Shown here one piece after another: positions 17,043-25,385 of a DNA stretch of 64,000 bases; position 1 is the first letter of the stretch, and each line of letters begins with the position of its first letter. Origin of the DNA: Roseateles_B sp041906185 (GTDB taxonomy: Bacteria > Pseudomonadota > Gammaproteobacteria > Burkholderiales > Burkholderiaceae_C); NCBI GenBank assembly GCA_041906185.1, contig JAYRJQ010000001.1:348329-412328 (forward strand), given 5' to 3'. The notes under the pieces are model-generated. The model did no database searches and had not been told where the DNA came from. It was given only the letters and a program-made list of their open reading frames with translations. A program made the position numbers and the translations under genes.

Positions 17043-17118
17043 TGGCTCCCCGACCTGGGCTCGAACCAGGGACCTACGGATTAACAGTCCGGCGCTCTAC
17101 CGACTGAGCTATCGGGGA
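17043..17118 (-). tRNA. tRNA-Asn (anticodon GUU)
   Basis: 76 nt including encoded CCA. Acceptor TCCCCGA pairs with TCGGGGA, discriminator G. The anticodon loop reads CTGTTAA, and the T-arm contains GGTTCGAGCC. It is identical to the two copies that follow. Confidence 0.97.
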
Positions 17119-17165
17119 ATCGTTCTTTGTCGGCGTGGCAAGCGGTGGCACCACGCGTCTTGATT

Positions 17166-17241
17166 TGGCTCCCCGACCTGGGCTCGAACCAGGGACCTAC
17201 GGATTAACAGTCCGGCGCTCTACCGACTGAGCTATCGGGGA
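17166..17241 (-). tRNA. tRNA-Asn (anticodon GUU), second copy
   Basis: 76 nt with encoded CCA, the same sequence as the neighbouring copies. The spacer to the first copy is 47 bases. Confidence 0.97.
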
Positions 17242-17367
17242 TTTGATCGGTACTGCCCGCTCCTTGCGTTGCAAAAAGCAGGCCTTCATAAATAGCAAAG
17301 CCACCTTGATGTGATCGCGGTGGCTTTGGGTGTTCAGCAGATCAAGACCTGCGTCACGTTCTGTTCT

Positions 17368-17443
17368 TGGCTCCCCGACCTGGGCTCGAACCAGGGACCT
17401 ACGGATTAACAGTCCGGCGCTCTACCGACTGAGCTATCGGGGA
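17368..17443 (-). tRNA. tRNA-Asn (anticodon GUU), third copy
   Basis: 76 nt with encoded CCA, identical to the others. The 126-base spacer contains a hairpin-like stretch (GCCACC...GGTGGC near 17299-17323). The three copies probably form one transcript read toward lower coordinates. Confidence 0.97.
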
Positions 17444-17549
17444 ACAGAGCCTTGGATTATAGACAGAAATTTCGGGGTTCTACAAGCTTCGCCTGTCGAA
17501 GGGCAGGAAAGCCCCTAGGGCCGTCCTGCGTCACGCCCGAATGGGCCGT

Positions 17550-19697
17550 TCAGAGCGACACCTCCAGGCTCGCGCGCCAGGTGCGCGGGGCCAGCGGGTA
17601 GAGGTAGGCGTGGCCGTACTGGTAGGGGCTCTCGCGCCACGCGCGCTTGTCGGTGAGGTTGTCCACGCCCACGCGCCAGGTGTAGAGGCGCGTGCCCATG
17701 GCCTGCTCGTAGCGCACGCCGGCATCGAGGCGCGACCAACCGCCGATCATCACGCTGTTGTCAGGCAGCACGGCGCGCGGGCCTTCGTAGACGAGGCCGA
17801 TCTGGCCCTGCACGCCGGCCATGACGGTCTGGCGCAGCTGCAGCTTGATGTTGCGCTTGGGCACGTTGACGGGCCGCAGGCCATTGGTGCCCGCGTCGGC
17901 GCTGCCTTCGCGCTTCGCCTGCAGCTCCATCCAGCTGCCGAGCAGGCCGCCGCCGCTCCACTTCAGGTCCGCCTGCGCCTCGAGGCCGCGGTGGCGCGCG
18001 CTGCCGTCCTCGCGGCGCACGCAGGAACCGGGCGTCGCGTCATCGCAGGCGCCGGCGTCGATCCACACGGGGCGGTTGATGTCGAACCAGGCCAGCGACC
18101 AGTCCACCGTGCTGCTGCCGGACTTGATGCCCAGCTCCATCTGGCGGCTCTTGATCGCGGGCAGCGCCTGGCCGGCCTGCGCGCCGAAGCGCTTGCGATT
18201 GGGCGTGACGTCCGATTCCATGCCCTGGCCCCAGCTGCCATAGGCCATCAGGCTCGGGCTTAGCGCGTAGGACAGGCCGATCCACGGCGTGTTGAGGCTC
18301 TGCGAGTAGCTCGTCGCGCGCGAGCCGTTGGTGCGGATGCTGTCGCGCTGGATGCGGGTGTGGCGCAGGCCGAGGAAGGCCTGCCACTGGGCGTCGATCT
18401 GCACGGCATCGCGCACATAGAACTCGGTGCTGCGCTCGTTGCGGTTGGTGCTTTCGTCAGACAGCGTCGGGTCGGCCGGCGTGACGGTGTCCTTGTCGGC
18501 GTAGATGCTGCCGTTGCCCGACCAGTTGTAGGCCTGCGGGTTGAAGCTGCTCTTCGCGTGGGTGCTCAGCACGCCGGTGGCCAGCTGGTGCTTCAGGCCC
18601 AGCCCCTGTGCGCGGCCCTGCACCGAGAGGTCCAGCGCCTCGGTGTGGCGGCGCTCGCCCTCGCTGCGGAAGTCGTAGCGGTCGAAGCTGCCGTCGCTGC
18701 AGTAGCGGTCGTAGTTGTTTTCGGCCGAGCAGCCGTAGGCATAGGCCAGGCGGTCGTCGGTCTTCAGGCGCTGGAAGCCGAGGTGCGCCTGCGCCTTCCA
18801 GTCGGCGTTCAGCTGATGCTGCACGCGCAGCGAGCCCTGCGTGTTGTCGAACACGGTCGGCAGCGCCCAGGGCAGGTTGTTCAGGTTGCGGCGCGGGTCG
18901 AGGTCCTTGGCCGAGGGCAGCGTGTTGCCCAGCAGGCTCATGCCGGGCTGGCTGCGCTGCGACTGGCGGTTCCACTCGAACTCGGCCTCGACGAGCGTGT
19001 CGGCGCTCAGGCGCGCGTCCGTGGCCACGGCCAGCAGGCGGCGGCTGCCGTTCGCGTCGTCCAGCACCGGGCGCAGCGTCGCGGCGCTGGCGTTCACGCG
19101 CACGCCGAAGGCCTCACCGGCGCCGAAGCGCTGGCTCCAGTCGAGCGACGCCTCCGCCGTGCCGCGCTCCGAGACGCCCAGGCTCACGTTCAGCAGCTTC
19201 GTCGTCGGGCGCTTCACGACCAGGTTCACGAGGCCGCCGGGGCTGCTCGTGCCGGCCTGGATGCCGCTGGTGCCCTTGAACACCTCGACGCTGCTCTTGT
19301 TGCCCAGCGCCAGCGCCGTCTCCGCGTTGATCGGCAGACCGTCGCGGCGGTAGTTGAAGCGGTTGTCGAGGTCGAAGCCGCGCACCTTCAGGTAGGAGAC
19401 GTAGCCGGCGGCGTTGTAGCTGTCCTGCACCGAGGCGTCGAGGTTCACGAGGCCGGCGAGGCTGCTCAGGCCGGCGTCGGCCAGGCGGTCCGCGTTCAGC
19501 ACGCTGGCCTGGAAGGGCAGCTTGGCGGCGGGCGTGTCCCCGAAACCGCCCACGCTGACGGGCGCATCGGCGCTGCGGCCGCTGACGGCCACGCTCGGGA
19601 GGCTGTTGCCGGTGGACTGCGCCATCGCGGCCTGCACGCAGGCGAGCGCGCACGCGGCGGCGAGGACATGGGGGAGGGTGCGAGTGATACGGGCCAT
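17550..19697 (-). CDS. TonB-dependent outer membrane receptor under TPP riboswitch control
   Basis: 715-aa outer-membrane beta-barrel. The signal peptide (ARITRTLPHVLAAACALACVQAAMAQ) is followed by a plug domain (about 40-200) with YVSYLKVRGFDLDNRFNYRRDG and SSPGGLVNLVVKRP, then a barrel ending in EVSL. By sequence it would be labelled a ferric-siderophore receptor. A clear TPP riboswitch lies in its leader (19779-19890), so thiamin or a thiamin precursor is a better inferred substrate. The start ATG at 19697 gives the signal peptide. No ABC transporter genes follow; tRNA genes lie downstream. Confidence 0.85.
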   Translation of the reverse strand: MARITRTLPHVLAAACALACVQAAMAQSTGNSLPSVAVSGRSADAPVSVGGFGDTPAAKLPFQASVLNADRLADAGLSSLAGLVNLDASVQDSYNAAGYVSYLKVRGFDLDNRFNYRRDGLPINAETALALGNKSSVEVFKGTSGIQAGTSSPGGLVNLVVKRPTTKLLNVSLGVSERGTAEASLDWSQRFGAGEAFGVRVNASAATLRPVLDDANGSRRLLAVATDARLSADTLVEAEFEWNRQSQRSQPGMSLLGNTLPSAKDLDPRRNLNNLPWALPTVFDNTQGSLRVQHQLNADWKAQAHLGFQRLKTDDRLAYAYGCSAENNYDRYCSDGSFDRYDFRSEGERRHTEALDLSVQGRAQGLGLKHQLATGVLSTHAKSSFNPQAYNWSGNGSIYADKDTVTPADPTLSDESTNRNERSTEFYVRDAVQIDAQWQAFLGLRHTRIQRDSIRTNGSRATSYSQSLNTPWIGLSYALSPSLMAYGSWGQGMESDVTPNRKRFGAQAGQALPAIKSRQMELGIKSGSSTVDWSLAWFDINRPVWIDAGACDDATPGSCVRREDGSARHRGLEAQADLKWSGGGLLGSWMELQAKREGSADAGTNGLRPVNVPKRNIKLQLRQTVMAGVQGQIGLVYEGPRAVLPDNSVMIGGWSRLDAGVRYEQAMGTRLYTWRVGVDNLTDKRAWRESPYQYGHAYLYPLAPRTWRASLEVSL

Positions 19698-19776
19698 CGT
19701 CGGACTGCTTCTAGCGATGGCAGGGCGGCGAGCGGCCACATCGAGGGCCTGCTGAGAGCTCAGGCCGTGGCGTGCG

Positions 19777-19891
19777 TGCTTCCCTGCGCGAGGATTACCT
19801 CGGTCCCAAGCCAGCGGTCAGCCGGCCCGGGCGCGATCAGGTTCAAAGGGACTTTCTCAGCCGGCTCATCACGTGAGCCAGCACCCCTAGC
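19777..19891 (-). promoter_or_regulatory. TPP (thiamin pyrophosphate) riboswitch, THI element
   Basis: On the minus strand the conserved blocks appear in order: GGGGTGC at the 5' end (19881-19887), GCTGAGA (about 19854-19860), CCCTTTGAACCTGATC (about 19835-19850), GGTAAT (about 19793-19798) and GCGCAGGGAAGC (19779-19790). This is the THI-box consensus with its two pyrophosphate/pyrimidine-binding helices. It ends about 80 bases before the receptor start. A GGCCTG...CAGGCC hairpin follows without a U-run, so control is probably at translation initiation. Confidence 0.92.
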
Positions 19892-20043
19892 GATTGGTGG
19901 GCGGCGGATGCCACCACGGCGCGGATTGTAGCGGGCTCAAAGGCCCGTGTTCATCGAGGTTTGGCGCGGCACGTGCAGGAAGCTTGAGCCAGATCGAGTT
20001 CCGGCGCGGTCGGCAGGGCCGAGTGGTCTGGGGGCCATCGTCA

Positions 20044-20058
20044 GGGCCAGGTCTTGCC
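20044..20058 (+). repeat. Dispersed GTC repeat variant, intergenic
   Basis: GGGCCAGGTCTTGCC in the roughly 200-base stretch between the riboswitch and the serine hydrolase stop. I see no gene in that stretch. Confidence 0.5.
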
Positions 20059-20094
20059 CTTTCGGCACTCTGGCCGACCGCGCGACGGGCGACT

Positions 20095-21762
20095 TCAGCG
20101 CTTCGTGAAGCGAAGGCCGCGCGTGCGTCCGCTGTCGTAGACCAAGGCCACGGGCAGGCCCTTGGCGTCACGCTCCACGCGCAGGCTGAACCCGGGGCCC
20201 TCGAGCAAGTCCGGCTTGAGGGCGGACAGCGGCGCCGACTCGGCGCCCGGGCCCTTGAGCGTGAGCTTGTCCTGCTGGCTCGACAGCGTCCATTCCGCCC
20301 CGACCTCGCCGCTGTAATAGCGGCCGGTCAGCGCGGCCTGCTCCGCGGCGCTCGCGCGGTACGCGGGCAGGCGCTTGAACTGCACCGGCTTGGGGTCGTC
20401 GTTGCGCGTCAGGGTGAGGGACTTGCCGTCATCGGCCAGGTCCAGCTGGGTGATGCCGCTGGTGCTCTGCACGCGGCGCAGGCCGAGAGCGCGCAGGGCC
20501 GCGCCGCCACCGGCGCGGCGCATGGCGAGGGGGCCCGAGCCTTGCTTCTCGATGCGCAGGATGTCGCCCGGCTCGCCTTCGTACAGGCCGACGAAGAGGC
20601 TCGGATCGAAGTCCGCGGGTGCAGCGGCCGGGGCGGCCGGGGCGGCCTGGGCCGCGGGGGTGTCCTTGAACTGGCCCGCCAGCGCGACGTCCGCGACCCG
20701 CTTCGCCAGCGCCGTCGGGTTGGACTGCGCGGCATTGCAGGTCAGCGCCATGCCCAGGTGCTGCTCGGGGAATCGCACCACGATCGCGCGGTAGCCGCCC
20801 CAGGCGCCGGCGTGTTGCACGAGCGGCAGGCCGCGGTAGCTGTCCATGCTGAGGCCCAGGCCGTAGGTGATGGGCGAGCCGTCGGCCAGCTTGCCGGGCG
20901 TCTGCATGGCCTTGAGCAGCGCGGCGTCGATGACCTTGGGATGGGCCAGACCGGCGCCCCAACGCGCCAGGTCCCGCACATGCGTCTGCACGGCGCCGTC
21001 GCCCGGCTGATTCCAGTTGGACATGTCGATCGCGAAGCCGGCCGGCCCGTTGGGGCGGTAGGCCGTGGCGCGATGGGGCACGACCACGGTGTGGTCCGTG
21101 CGCACATGCGTCGCCGTCATGCCCAGCGGCTTGAACACGCGGGCCTGCAGGAAGGCGTCCAGGCTCTGGCCGCTGACCCGCTCGACGATCATGGCGGCCA
21201 GGAAGTAGCCGCTGTTGCTGTAGCTGAAGCGCGTGCCCGGCTCGAAGTTCAGGCCCTGCTGCGCGGCGAGCAGGCGCAGCGCGTCGTCGGAGCTGGTGAC
21301 GTCGCCCATGTCGCGGCCGGCCAGGAGCAGCAGCTCGTTGTAGTCCCGCAGGCCGGCCGTGTGGTGCAGCATCTGGTCGATGGTGAAGCGCTGGCCCAGG
21401 GCCTGGAGCTCGGGCAGGTGCTTGGACACCTTGTCCTGCAGGTCCAGCTTGCCTTCCTTGGCCAGCATCAGCACGGCCAGGGCGGTGAACTGCTTGGAGC
21501 TGGAGCCGATGTCGAACACGGTCTCCGGCGTGATGGGCACGCCATGGTTCAGGTCGGCCAGCCCGTAGCCGCGTTCGAGCAAGACCTGACCCTCGCGGTA
21601 GACCCCGAGGGCGCAGCCGGGCGTGTCCTTCGTGAAGGCGGCGAACACCGCGTCGATCTTGGCGGTGTCGAGCTCCGCGGCGCGCGTGGTGCCGGCGGCC
21701 AGGGCCAGGCCGGCGGCCATCAGCAGGGGAAGGGCGCGCAGGCGCGGGGTGAATGCAGGCAT
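20095..21762 (-). CDS. Exported beta-lactamase-family serine hydrolase
   Basis: 555 aa. A signal peptide (RALPLLMAAGLALAAGTTRA) is followed by a class C beta-lactamase/esterase-like domain: catalytic Ser-Lys in GSSSKQFTA (about residue 85), Tyr motif YSNSGY (about 180), and HAGAWGG (about 320). A C-terminal region of about 180 residues, with an Ala/Pro-rich linker near 375-395, resembles lipocalin-like extensions of such hydrolases. It is probably a periplasmic peptidase or esterase; antibiotic hydrolysis is not implied. ATG 21762 is preceded by GAGGAG. A dispersed repeat copy within the gene encodes REGQVL. Confidence 0.86.
   Translation of the reverse strand: MPAFTPRLRALPLLMAAGLALAAGTTRAAELDTAKIDAVFAAFTKDTPGCALGVYREGQVLLERGYGLADLNHGVPITPETVFDIGSSSKQFTALAVLMLAKEGKLDLQDKVSKHLPELQALGQRFTIDQMLHHTAGLRDYNELLLLAGRDMGDVTSSDDALRLLAAQQGLNFEPGTRFSYSNSGYFLAAMIVERVSGQSLDAFLQARVFKPLGMTATHVRTDHTVVVPHRATAYRPNGPAGFAIDMSNWNQPGDGAVQTHVRDLARWGAGLAHPKVIDAALLKAMQTPGKLADGSPITYGLGLSMDSYRGLPLVQHAGAWGGYRAIVVRFPEQHLGMALTCNAAQSNPTALAKRVADVALAGQFKDTPAAQAAPAAPAAAPADFDPSLFVGLYEGEPGDILRIEKQGSGPLAMRRAGGGAALRALGLRRVQSTSGITQLDLADDGKSLTLTRNDDPKPVQFKRLPAYRASAAEQAALTGRYYSGEVGAEWTLSSQQDKLTLKGPGAESAPLSALKPDLLEGPGFSLRVERDAKGLPVALVYDSGRTRGLRFTKR
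21579..21593 (-). repeat. Dispersed GTC repeat copy in the serine hydrolase gene
   Basis: GCAAGACCTGACCCT on the plus strand, so it is opposite in orientation to most gene-internal copies on minus-strand genes. Confidence 0.6.
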
Positions 21763-22130
21763 GGGGTCTCCTCGGTGTTGTGCTGCCGCGGCCCTTGCCA
21801 CGGCATGGGCGCGACTATGTCGGGCTGACGCAGTACGCGCCGTGTTGGTGCGACGGACTGCAGGAGGGCTGGCACAGACGGTGCGAGGCGGGTGGATCCT
21901 AACTGGATGCATAGTTGCAATGGTCCTTTGCGAGGCCCAGGTGCCCTGGGCCGACGGGCGACGGCACAAGGCAAAGGGCTTGCAAGAATCAGGGCGACTC
22001 ACCGATACTCCGGACGCGTTCAGCCGAGTCGCTGATCCCGCTGCAGCCGAGCTGCAGCCCGCCGTGAGCCAAGCCACGGCGCCCGTTTGAGGTTGAGCCT
22101 GCACGGGGATTCCCATCACAAGGAGTTCCC
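21763..22130. other. Intergenic region with no recognised gene
   Basis: About 370 bases between divergent genes. It must hold promoters for the serine hydrolase and the HNH gene, and AAGGAG lies just before 22131. I see no RNA gene, terminator or conserved ORF here. Confidence 0.5.
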
Positions 22131-22523
22131 ATGTGCTCGAAGATCATCACCTCAAGACAAGCCGCTTTTATCCGTCAAGACGGGCGTTGCTATTACTGCA
22201 ATTTCCTGATGCTGGCCGCTGACGATTCGGGGCCGCATGGTCTGCGGTGCACGGCTGAGCACCGGATCGCCAAGTGCCTCGGTGGCTCGAACGGCATTCA
22301 CAACATCGTTGCGGCCTGCCTCCATTGCAACCGGACTCGACACCGCGCGAAGCATCCGTTGGATGCGGAGAGCTACCGGGCCTATGTCAGACGGAAGCTC
22401 AGCCGTGGACGCTGGCACGTTGCCGCCGTCTGGGCCTATGCCCGGCGCATGCAGGATGTGGCAATCACGCAAAATCGCGCGAAGGAACGCGAGCGTGTCG
22501 CCGGGGTCAGGTCTTCACTCTGA
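22131..22523 (+). CDS. HNH endonuclease family protein
   Basis: 130 aa. A zinc-binding CYYC pair at about residues 20-23 is followed by AEHRIAKCLGG (the HNH His region), NIVAACLHCNRTR with the second CxxC-type pair, and a basic C-terminus. This is the fold of short HNH nucleases (McrA-like). A consensus ribosome site AAGGAG lies seven bases before ATG. GC content is lower than in core genes. The last eight codons (VAGVRSSL) and the stop codon are inside a dispersed GTC repeat, so the original 3' end may have been replaced. Target and role are unknown. Confidence 0.78.
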   Translation: MCSKIITSRQAAFIRQDGRCYYCNFLMLAADDSGPHGLRCTAEHRIAKCLGGSNGIHNIVAACLHCNRTRHRAKHPLDAESYRAYVRRKLSRGRWHVAAVWAYARRMQDVAITQNRAKERERVAGVRSSL

Positions 22524-22552
22524 AGGGTTAGAAATTTAGGTCCTGGCTTTGG
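22501..22552 (+). repeat. Long two-arm dispersed repeat at the HNH gene 3' end
   Basis: Begins CCGGGGTCAGGTCTTC, continues CTCTGAAGGG, and ends with a decayed inverted arm TTTAGGTCCTGG. It is homologous along its length to the copy at 24470-24522. Confidence 0.7.
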
Positions 22553-22605
22553 TGCCCTTGGGACGGGCACCGGGCCATCAGTAGCGGTGAACGTTGGACT
22601 TCGCG

Positions 22606-23106
22606 CTACCCCTGGCCGATGGCGAACATGGACGCCTCGCTGCTGGCCCTGATCAGCCGGACGGCGTCTGCCAGGGCGCCGGCCTCGAAGTCCTTGGGCC
22701 GACGCTTCATCGTGGCGACCCGCTCAATGGATGACAGCAGCGCGTCCCACAGCACCGCGACCTGCCCAGCGCAAGGCAAATGCTTCACCTCCGCCCATTC
22801 GAGCTGCCCGACGGACACGAGGGCGCGCATCTTCGGCCGATGGCTGGTGTAGTGGCGGGTGGCGGCAAAGGTGTCTCCCCAGCCGTCCCGCTCTGCGATC
22901 TCCAGGCCGAAGTAGTAGGTGTCGATGGAGGTTCCGAAATGAACAGGGGCCAGATGCCGGGCGCAGAAGGCCTCGAAGGCGGCAATGTCCACGCGCCAAC
23001 GCCCGGTTTCGGGAGGCGGGCCGCCGTAGTAGACGGTGTCGGGTGAGGTCGGAACGCCCTCGAAGATGATCTCGCCGCCGGTGGTGGTGCGGATGTGGAA
23101 GTTCAT
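22606..23106 (-). CDS. Hypothetical protein
   Basis: 166 aa, unrecognised. It is predicted soluble and mixed alpha/beta, with an N-terminal strand region (FHIRTTTGGEIIFEGVP) and PETGRWRVDIAAFEAFCARHL, FGLEIAERDGWGD and VGQLEWAEVKHLP. I start at MNFHIR (ATG 23106); the longer frame runs into repeat DNA. It lies in the accessory stretch between HNH and other orphan genes, convergent with the HNH gene, with dispersed repeats at both ends. Confidence 0.55.
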   Translation of the reverse strand: MNFHIRTTTGGEIIFEGVPTSPDTVYYGGPPPETGRWRVDIAAFEAFCARHLAPVHFGTSIDTYYFGLEIAERDGWGDTFAATRHYTSHRPKMRALVSVGQLEWAEVKHLPCAGQVAVLWDALLSSIERVATMKRRPKDFEAGALADAVRLIRASSEASMFAIGQG

Positions 23107-23142
23107 TTGCGAGGCCTGGACGGGCGGCTGGCGGGCTTTGGA

Positions 23143-23207
23143 TTCAAGACCTGACCCCGTAGTGAGGAGGGCGGCTTGGGCTTGGAACTTGAGGCCTGAC
23201 GCCGGGG
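23143..23207 (-). repeat. Pair of direct dispersed GTC repeats
   Basis: TTCAAGACCTGACCCC at 23143-23158 and a decayed copy with GAGGCCTGACGCCGGGG at 23191-23207, in the same orientation about 45 bases apart, just upstream of the hypothetical gene at 23106. Confidence 0.65.
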
Positions 23208-23589
23208 CTGGTGGGTTGTCAGCGACAGGTGTCGAAGCCTGCACCTCTCGCGACGAGGACTGTGGTCCTGCGTCTACCGTTCCGCCACGCTGACCGCGAC
23301 ATGGTTTCCGGTTGAGATCTGCTTCTGCTCTTGTGTGACGCCGGGGTCATGTGACGCGAGGGTCAGGTCTTGTGACCCCAGGGCTTGGTCAGGCCTGCGC
23401 CCGGGCTCCGGACCGCGATCCGGGACGTGACCCCGATCCAGGACGTTGGCTGCATGACCGCTATAGTCCGCAGGCCTATTGCGTCGGCACGTCGGGACGC
23501 AAGCCGGCGGGGCGGCCAGCCCGATGGCGGGCCCTTTGGCCGTCCGGCGTCAAGACCCACAACAAGACCTAGGCGATCCAGGAGGAACC
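23208..23589. other. Repeat-rich intergenic region
   Basis: About 380 bases without a convincing gene. It contains AGGGTCAGGTCTTG followed directly by TGACCCC (23359-23379), further GACGCCGGGGTCA and GTGACCCCG fragments near 23336-23430, and an AACAAGACCTAGG remnant near 23563. It ends in the ribosome site GGAGGAA for the gene at 23590. Confidence 0.55.
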
Positions 23590-24381
23590 ATGATCATCAT
23601 TTGGGGCAAGAAGACCGTTCGTCGCAGGCTGGGCTATGCGGCTGATTTCTGCCCGATCTGCCGGGCATCGCAGGCCTTTGAACTCAGTCGCGTCGGCTCT
23701 GCCGGCCACGTCTACTACCTCAGCGCAGGGCAAGGCGAACTGGTCGGCTTTGAGCGAACCTGCCAGAACTGCGGCACGTCGATGGAGGCGAACCCGGACG
23801 GCTACGCGGCACTCGAGAGGCGAGCCCTGCCGCTCAAGGAATTGGCGCGACGCACCTTTCCCACCCTGCAGTCAGCCCTGCAGGATCGCCTTGCCTTTGA
23901 GCAGCGCATCAAGAGCGATCCCGGCTTCCTGAGCACCGACGAGCGGCGGGAGTGCCTGCGCCACCCCTTCCTGCTGATGTCGGAAAGGGTGGAGCGACGA
24001 TTCGCGTCCACGCATGTCGACCTGGGTGTTGGCGTTGCCATTCTCTTGGCGCTGGGCCTGCTGGGCATCGGCCCTGCGCTCATCCATGCCCTGGCGCCGA
24101 ACCACGACGAGTTCGGCCTGCTGCTGAGTCTGCTGTTGGGCGCCGCCCTCATCGGCTGGCAGGTTCTGGCCTCCGGCAGACGCTTCATGCGTTGGCAGAT
24201 TGCGCCCGACCTGGCGGGGGCGCTGCGCCCGCTTCGTCCGACGGAACGTGAGGTCACCGCCGTGCTGCGGGAGTTGAAGCAGGCGGGGTACAAGATGGGG
24301 TCGAAGCTCAAGCCCGCGGACGTGATGGTGTGCCTCAAAGGAGGGTCGGCGCGGATGCCTGGAATGGCGTCGCGGGCCTGA
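23590..24381 (+). CDS. Hypothetical zinc-ribbon membrane protein
   Basis: 263 aa. The N-terminal part has CPIC (about residue 22) and CQNCG (about 58), a probable zinc ribbon. A helical stretch follows, then two hydrophobic segments (about 148-170 and 177-195) and a basic cytoplasmic tail with a wHTH-like ELKQAGYKMG. I start at ATG 23590, preceded by GGAGGAA five bases upstream, and reject the 37-codon upstream extension. No named family is recognised. Confidence 0.7.
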   Translation: MIIIWGKKTVRRRLGYAADFCPICRASQAFELSRVGSAGHVYYLSAGQGELVGFERTCQNCGTSMEANPDGYAALERRALPLKELARRTFPTLQSALQDRLAFEQRIKSDPGFLSTDERRECLRHPFLLMSERVERRFASTHVDLGVGVAILLALGLLGIGPALIHALAPNHDEFGLLLSLLLGAALIGWQVLASGRRFMRWQIAPDLAGALRPLRPTEREVTAVLRELKQAGYKMGSKLKPADVMVCLKGGSARMPGMASRA

Positions 24382-24469
24382 TCGAGCGATCCTGACCCCG
24401 CCTCCCGCGCGACGTCAGCCAGAACACTGAAAGCTGGCACGGTGCCATGTCGGCACTCACACGCAACGC

Positions 24470-24522
24470 CGGGGTCAGGTCTTAAGTCTGAAGGGCTTGA
24501 AATTCAAGGCCTGACCCTGGGG
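24470..24522 (+). repeat. Complete inverted-pair copy of the dispersed repeat
   Basis: A left arm CGGGGTCAGGTCTT and a right arm AAGGCCTGACCCTGG are separated by a 22-base centre containing GTCTGAAGGG and TTGAAATT. The arms can pair into a hairpin. This is the best-preserved long form in the window, in a 180-base spacer with no gene. Confidence 0.75.
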
Positions 24523-24563
24523 CCTTCCTGGGGCCTTAACAGAAGGCGTGTTCGTTGAATTGG

Positions 24564-25085
24564 CTAACGTTGAACAGGCAATGGGCCAGTCGTGGTGGAT
24601 CTCAGCCAGCCCTTGGCTTCCGCAATCCTTCCGTCCACGAACTTGAACTTCACATCAGCCCGCTGCGCCAGTTTCTGGGAGGTGAATTCGACGGTGACTT
24701 CGTGCGGACCACAAGGCAACTCTTGCCTGCTCATGTAGGCCCATCCGTCAAAGCGGTAGCGATCGGCTTGTAGTTCCGCCATGAGCCGGCGGAAGCCTGC
24801 ACTCCCCTTGCCAAGCGGGCGGCCCACGTCTCCTGCGCCAAGGCCGAAATCTGCATCGCGCGCAACGAACGCAGCTAATCGAGCGTCACCTGCGCTCTTG
24901 GACTCGAGTGCGGCTAGAGCAGCAGCTTCGACAGCCCTCAATGCGAGCAAGCGCTGCAAATCACTTGTACTCGTTGGCCAGTTGGCGCAATCGCTAGGCT
25001 GTGCAGCAGTCGCAATAGCTGGACAACAACAAATCGTCTGTGCAGCGACGAGATGCAAGGTACGACGGAGAAGTCGGGAGTTCAT
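24564..25085 (-). CDS. Hypothetical exported protein
   Basis: 173 aa. ATG 25085 begins an N-terminal signal (NSRLLRRTLHLVAAQTICCCPAIATAA). The mature part has an alpha-helical stretch (LQRLLALRAVEAAALAALE) and a beta-rich C-terminus (HEVTVEFTSQKL, DVKFKFVDGRIAEAKGWL). No family is recognised. GC content is below the window average. A 44-base repeat unit shared with 25386-25431 starts about 25 bases upstream of the start codon. Confidence 0.55.
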   Translation of the reverse strand: MNSRLLRRTLHLVAAQTICCCPAIATAAQPSDCANWPTSTSDLQRLLALRAVEAAALAALESKSAGDARLAAFVARDADFGLGAGDVGRPLGKGSAGFRRLMAELQADRYRFDGWAYMSRQELPCGPHEVTVEFTSQKLAQRADVKFKFVDGRIAEAKGWLRSTTTGPLPVQR

Positions 25086-25110
25086 TCGGTTCCTAGCGCC
25101 TAGTTTCGTC

Positions 25111-25156
25111 CAGCCTACCCGAAAGCTGCTGTCCGCCGGCGTCCGCTCCTGGCCGT
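25111..25156. repeat. Short dispersed repeat, copy A
   Basis: AGCCTACCCGAAAGC, a 15-base variable spacer, then TCCGCTCCTGGCCG. The same two blocks with the same spacing recur at 25386-25431. Confidence 0.65.
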
Positions 25157-25224
25157 CAGTCGGTACCCAAATCCTTCTTGCGCTGGGTCGCCTGCACCAA
25201 GTCACGGTAGCCATTCAGCCCCCT

Positions 25225-25380
25225 TCAGAGTCCGTCGTCTTCTATGTAGAAGATTTCGGGGCAGGGGTCGGCGGGGCGGATGGCGTTGACGATGAGTTGG
25301 CCGAGTCGTAGGTCGGGAGATTCCTCCCAAATGTCTCTTAGGGCGGCCAACATTTCGTCGATTCTTGAGGGATCTCGCAT
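25225..25380 (-). CDS. Small acidic hypothetical protein
   Basis: 51 aa beginning MRDPSRIDEML and containing IWEESPDLRLGQLIVNAI, then EIFYIEDDGL. This RID...L..W...PDLRLGQLI pattern recurs in a family of short bacterial proteins that I recall as YihD/DUF1040-like; I am not certain of the name. Start ATG 25380. It lies on the minus strand between two copies of a short repeat. Function unknown. Confidence 0.5.
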   Translation of the reverse strand: MRDPSRIDEMLAALRDIWEESPDLRLGQLIVNAIRPADPCPEIFYIEDDGL

Positions 25381-25385
25381 GGACT

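Noticed and set aside
17330..17360. CAAGACCTGCGTCAC as another copy of the dispersed repeat
   Set aside because: It shares only the CAAGACCTG half; the TGACCCC part is missing.
17043..17443. Three 76-base repeats that could look like a repeat array
   Set aside because: They are tRNA-Asn genes with perfect cloverleaf pairing, not a CRISPR array.
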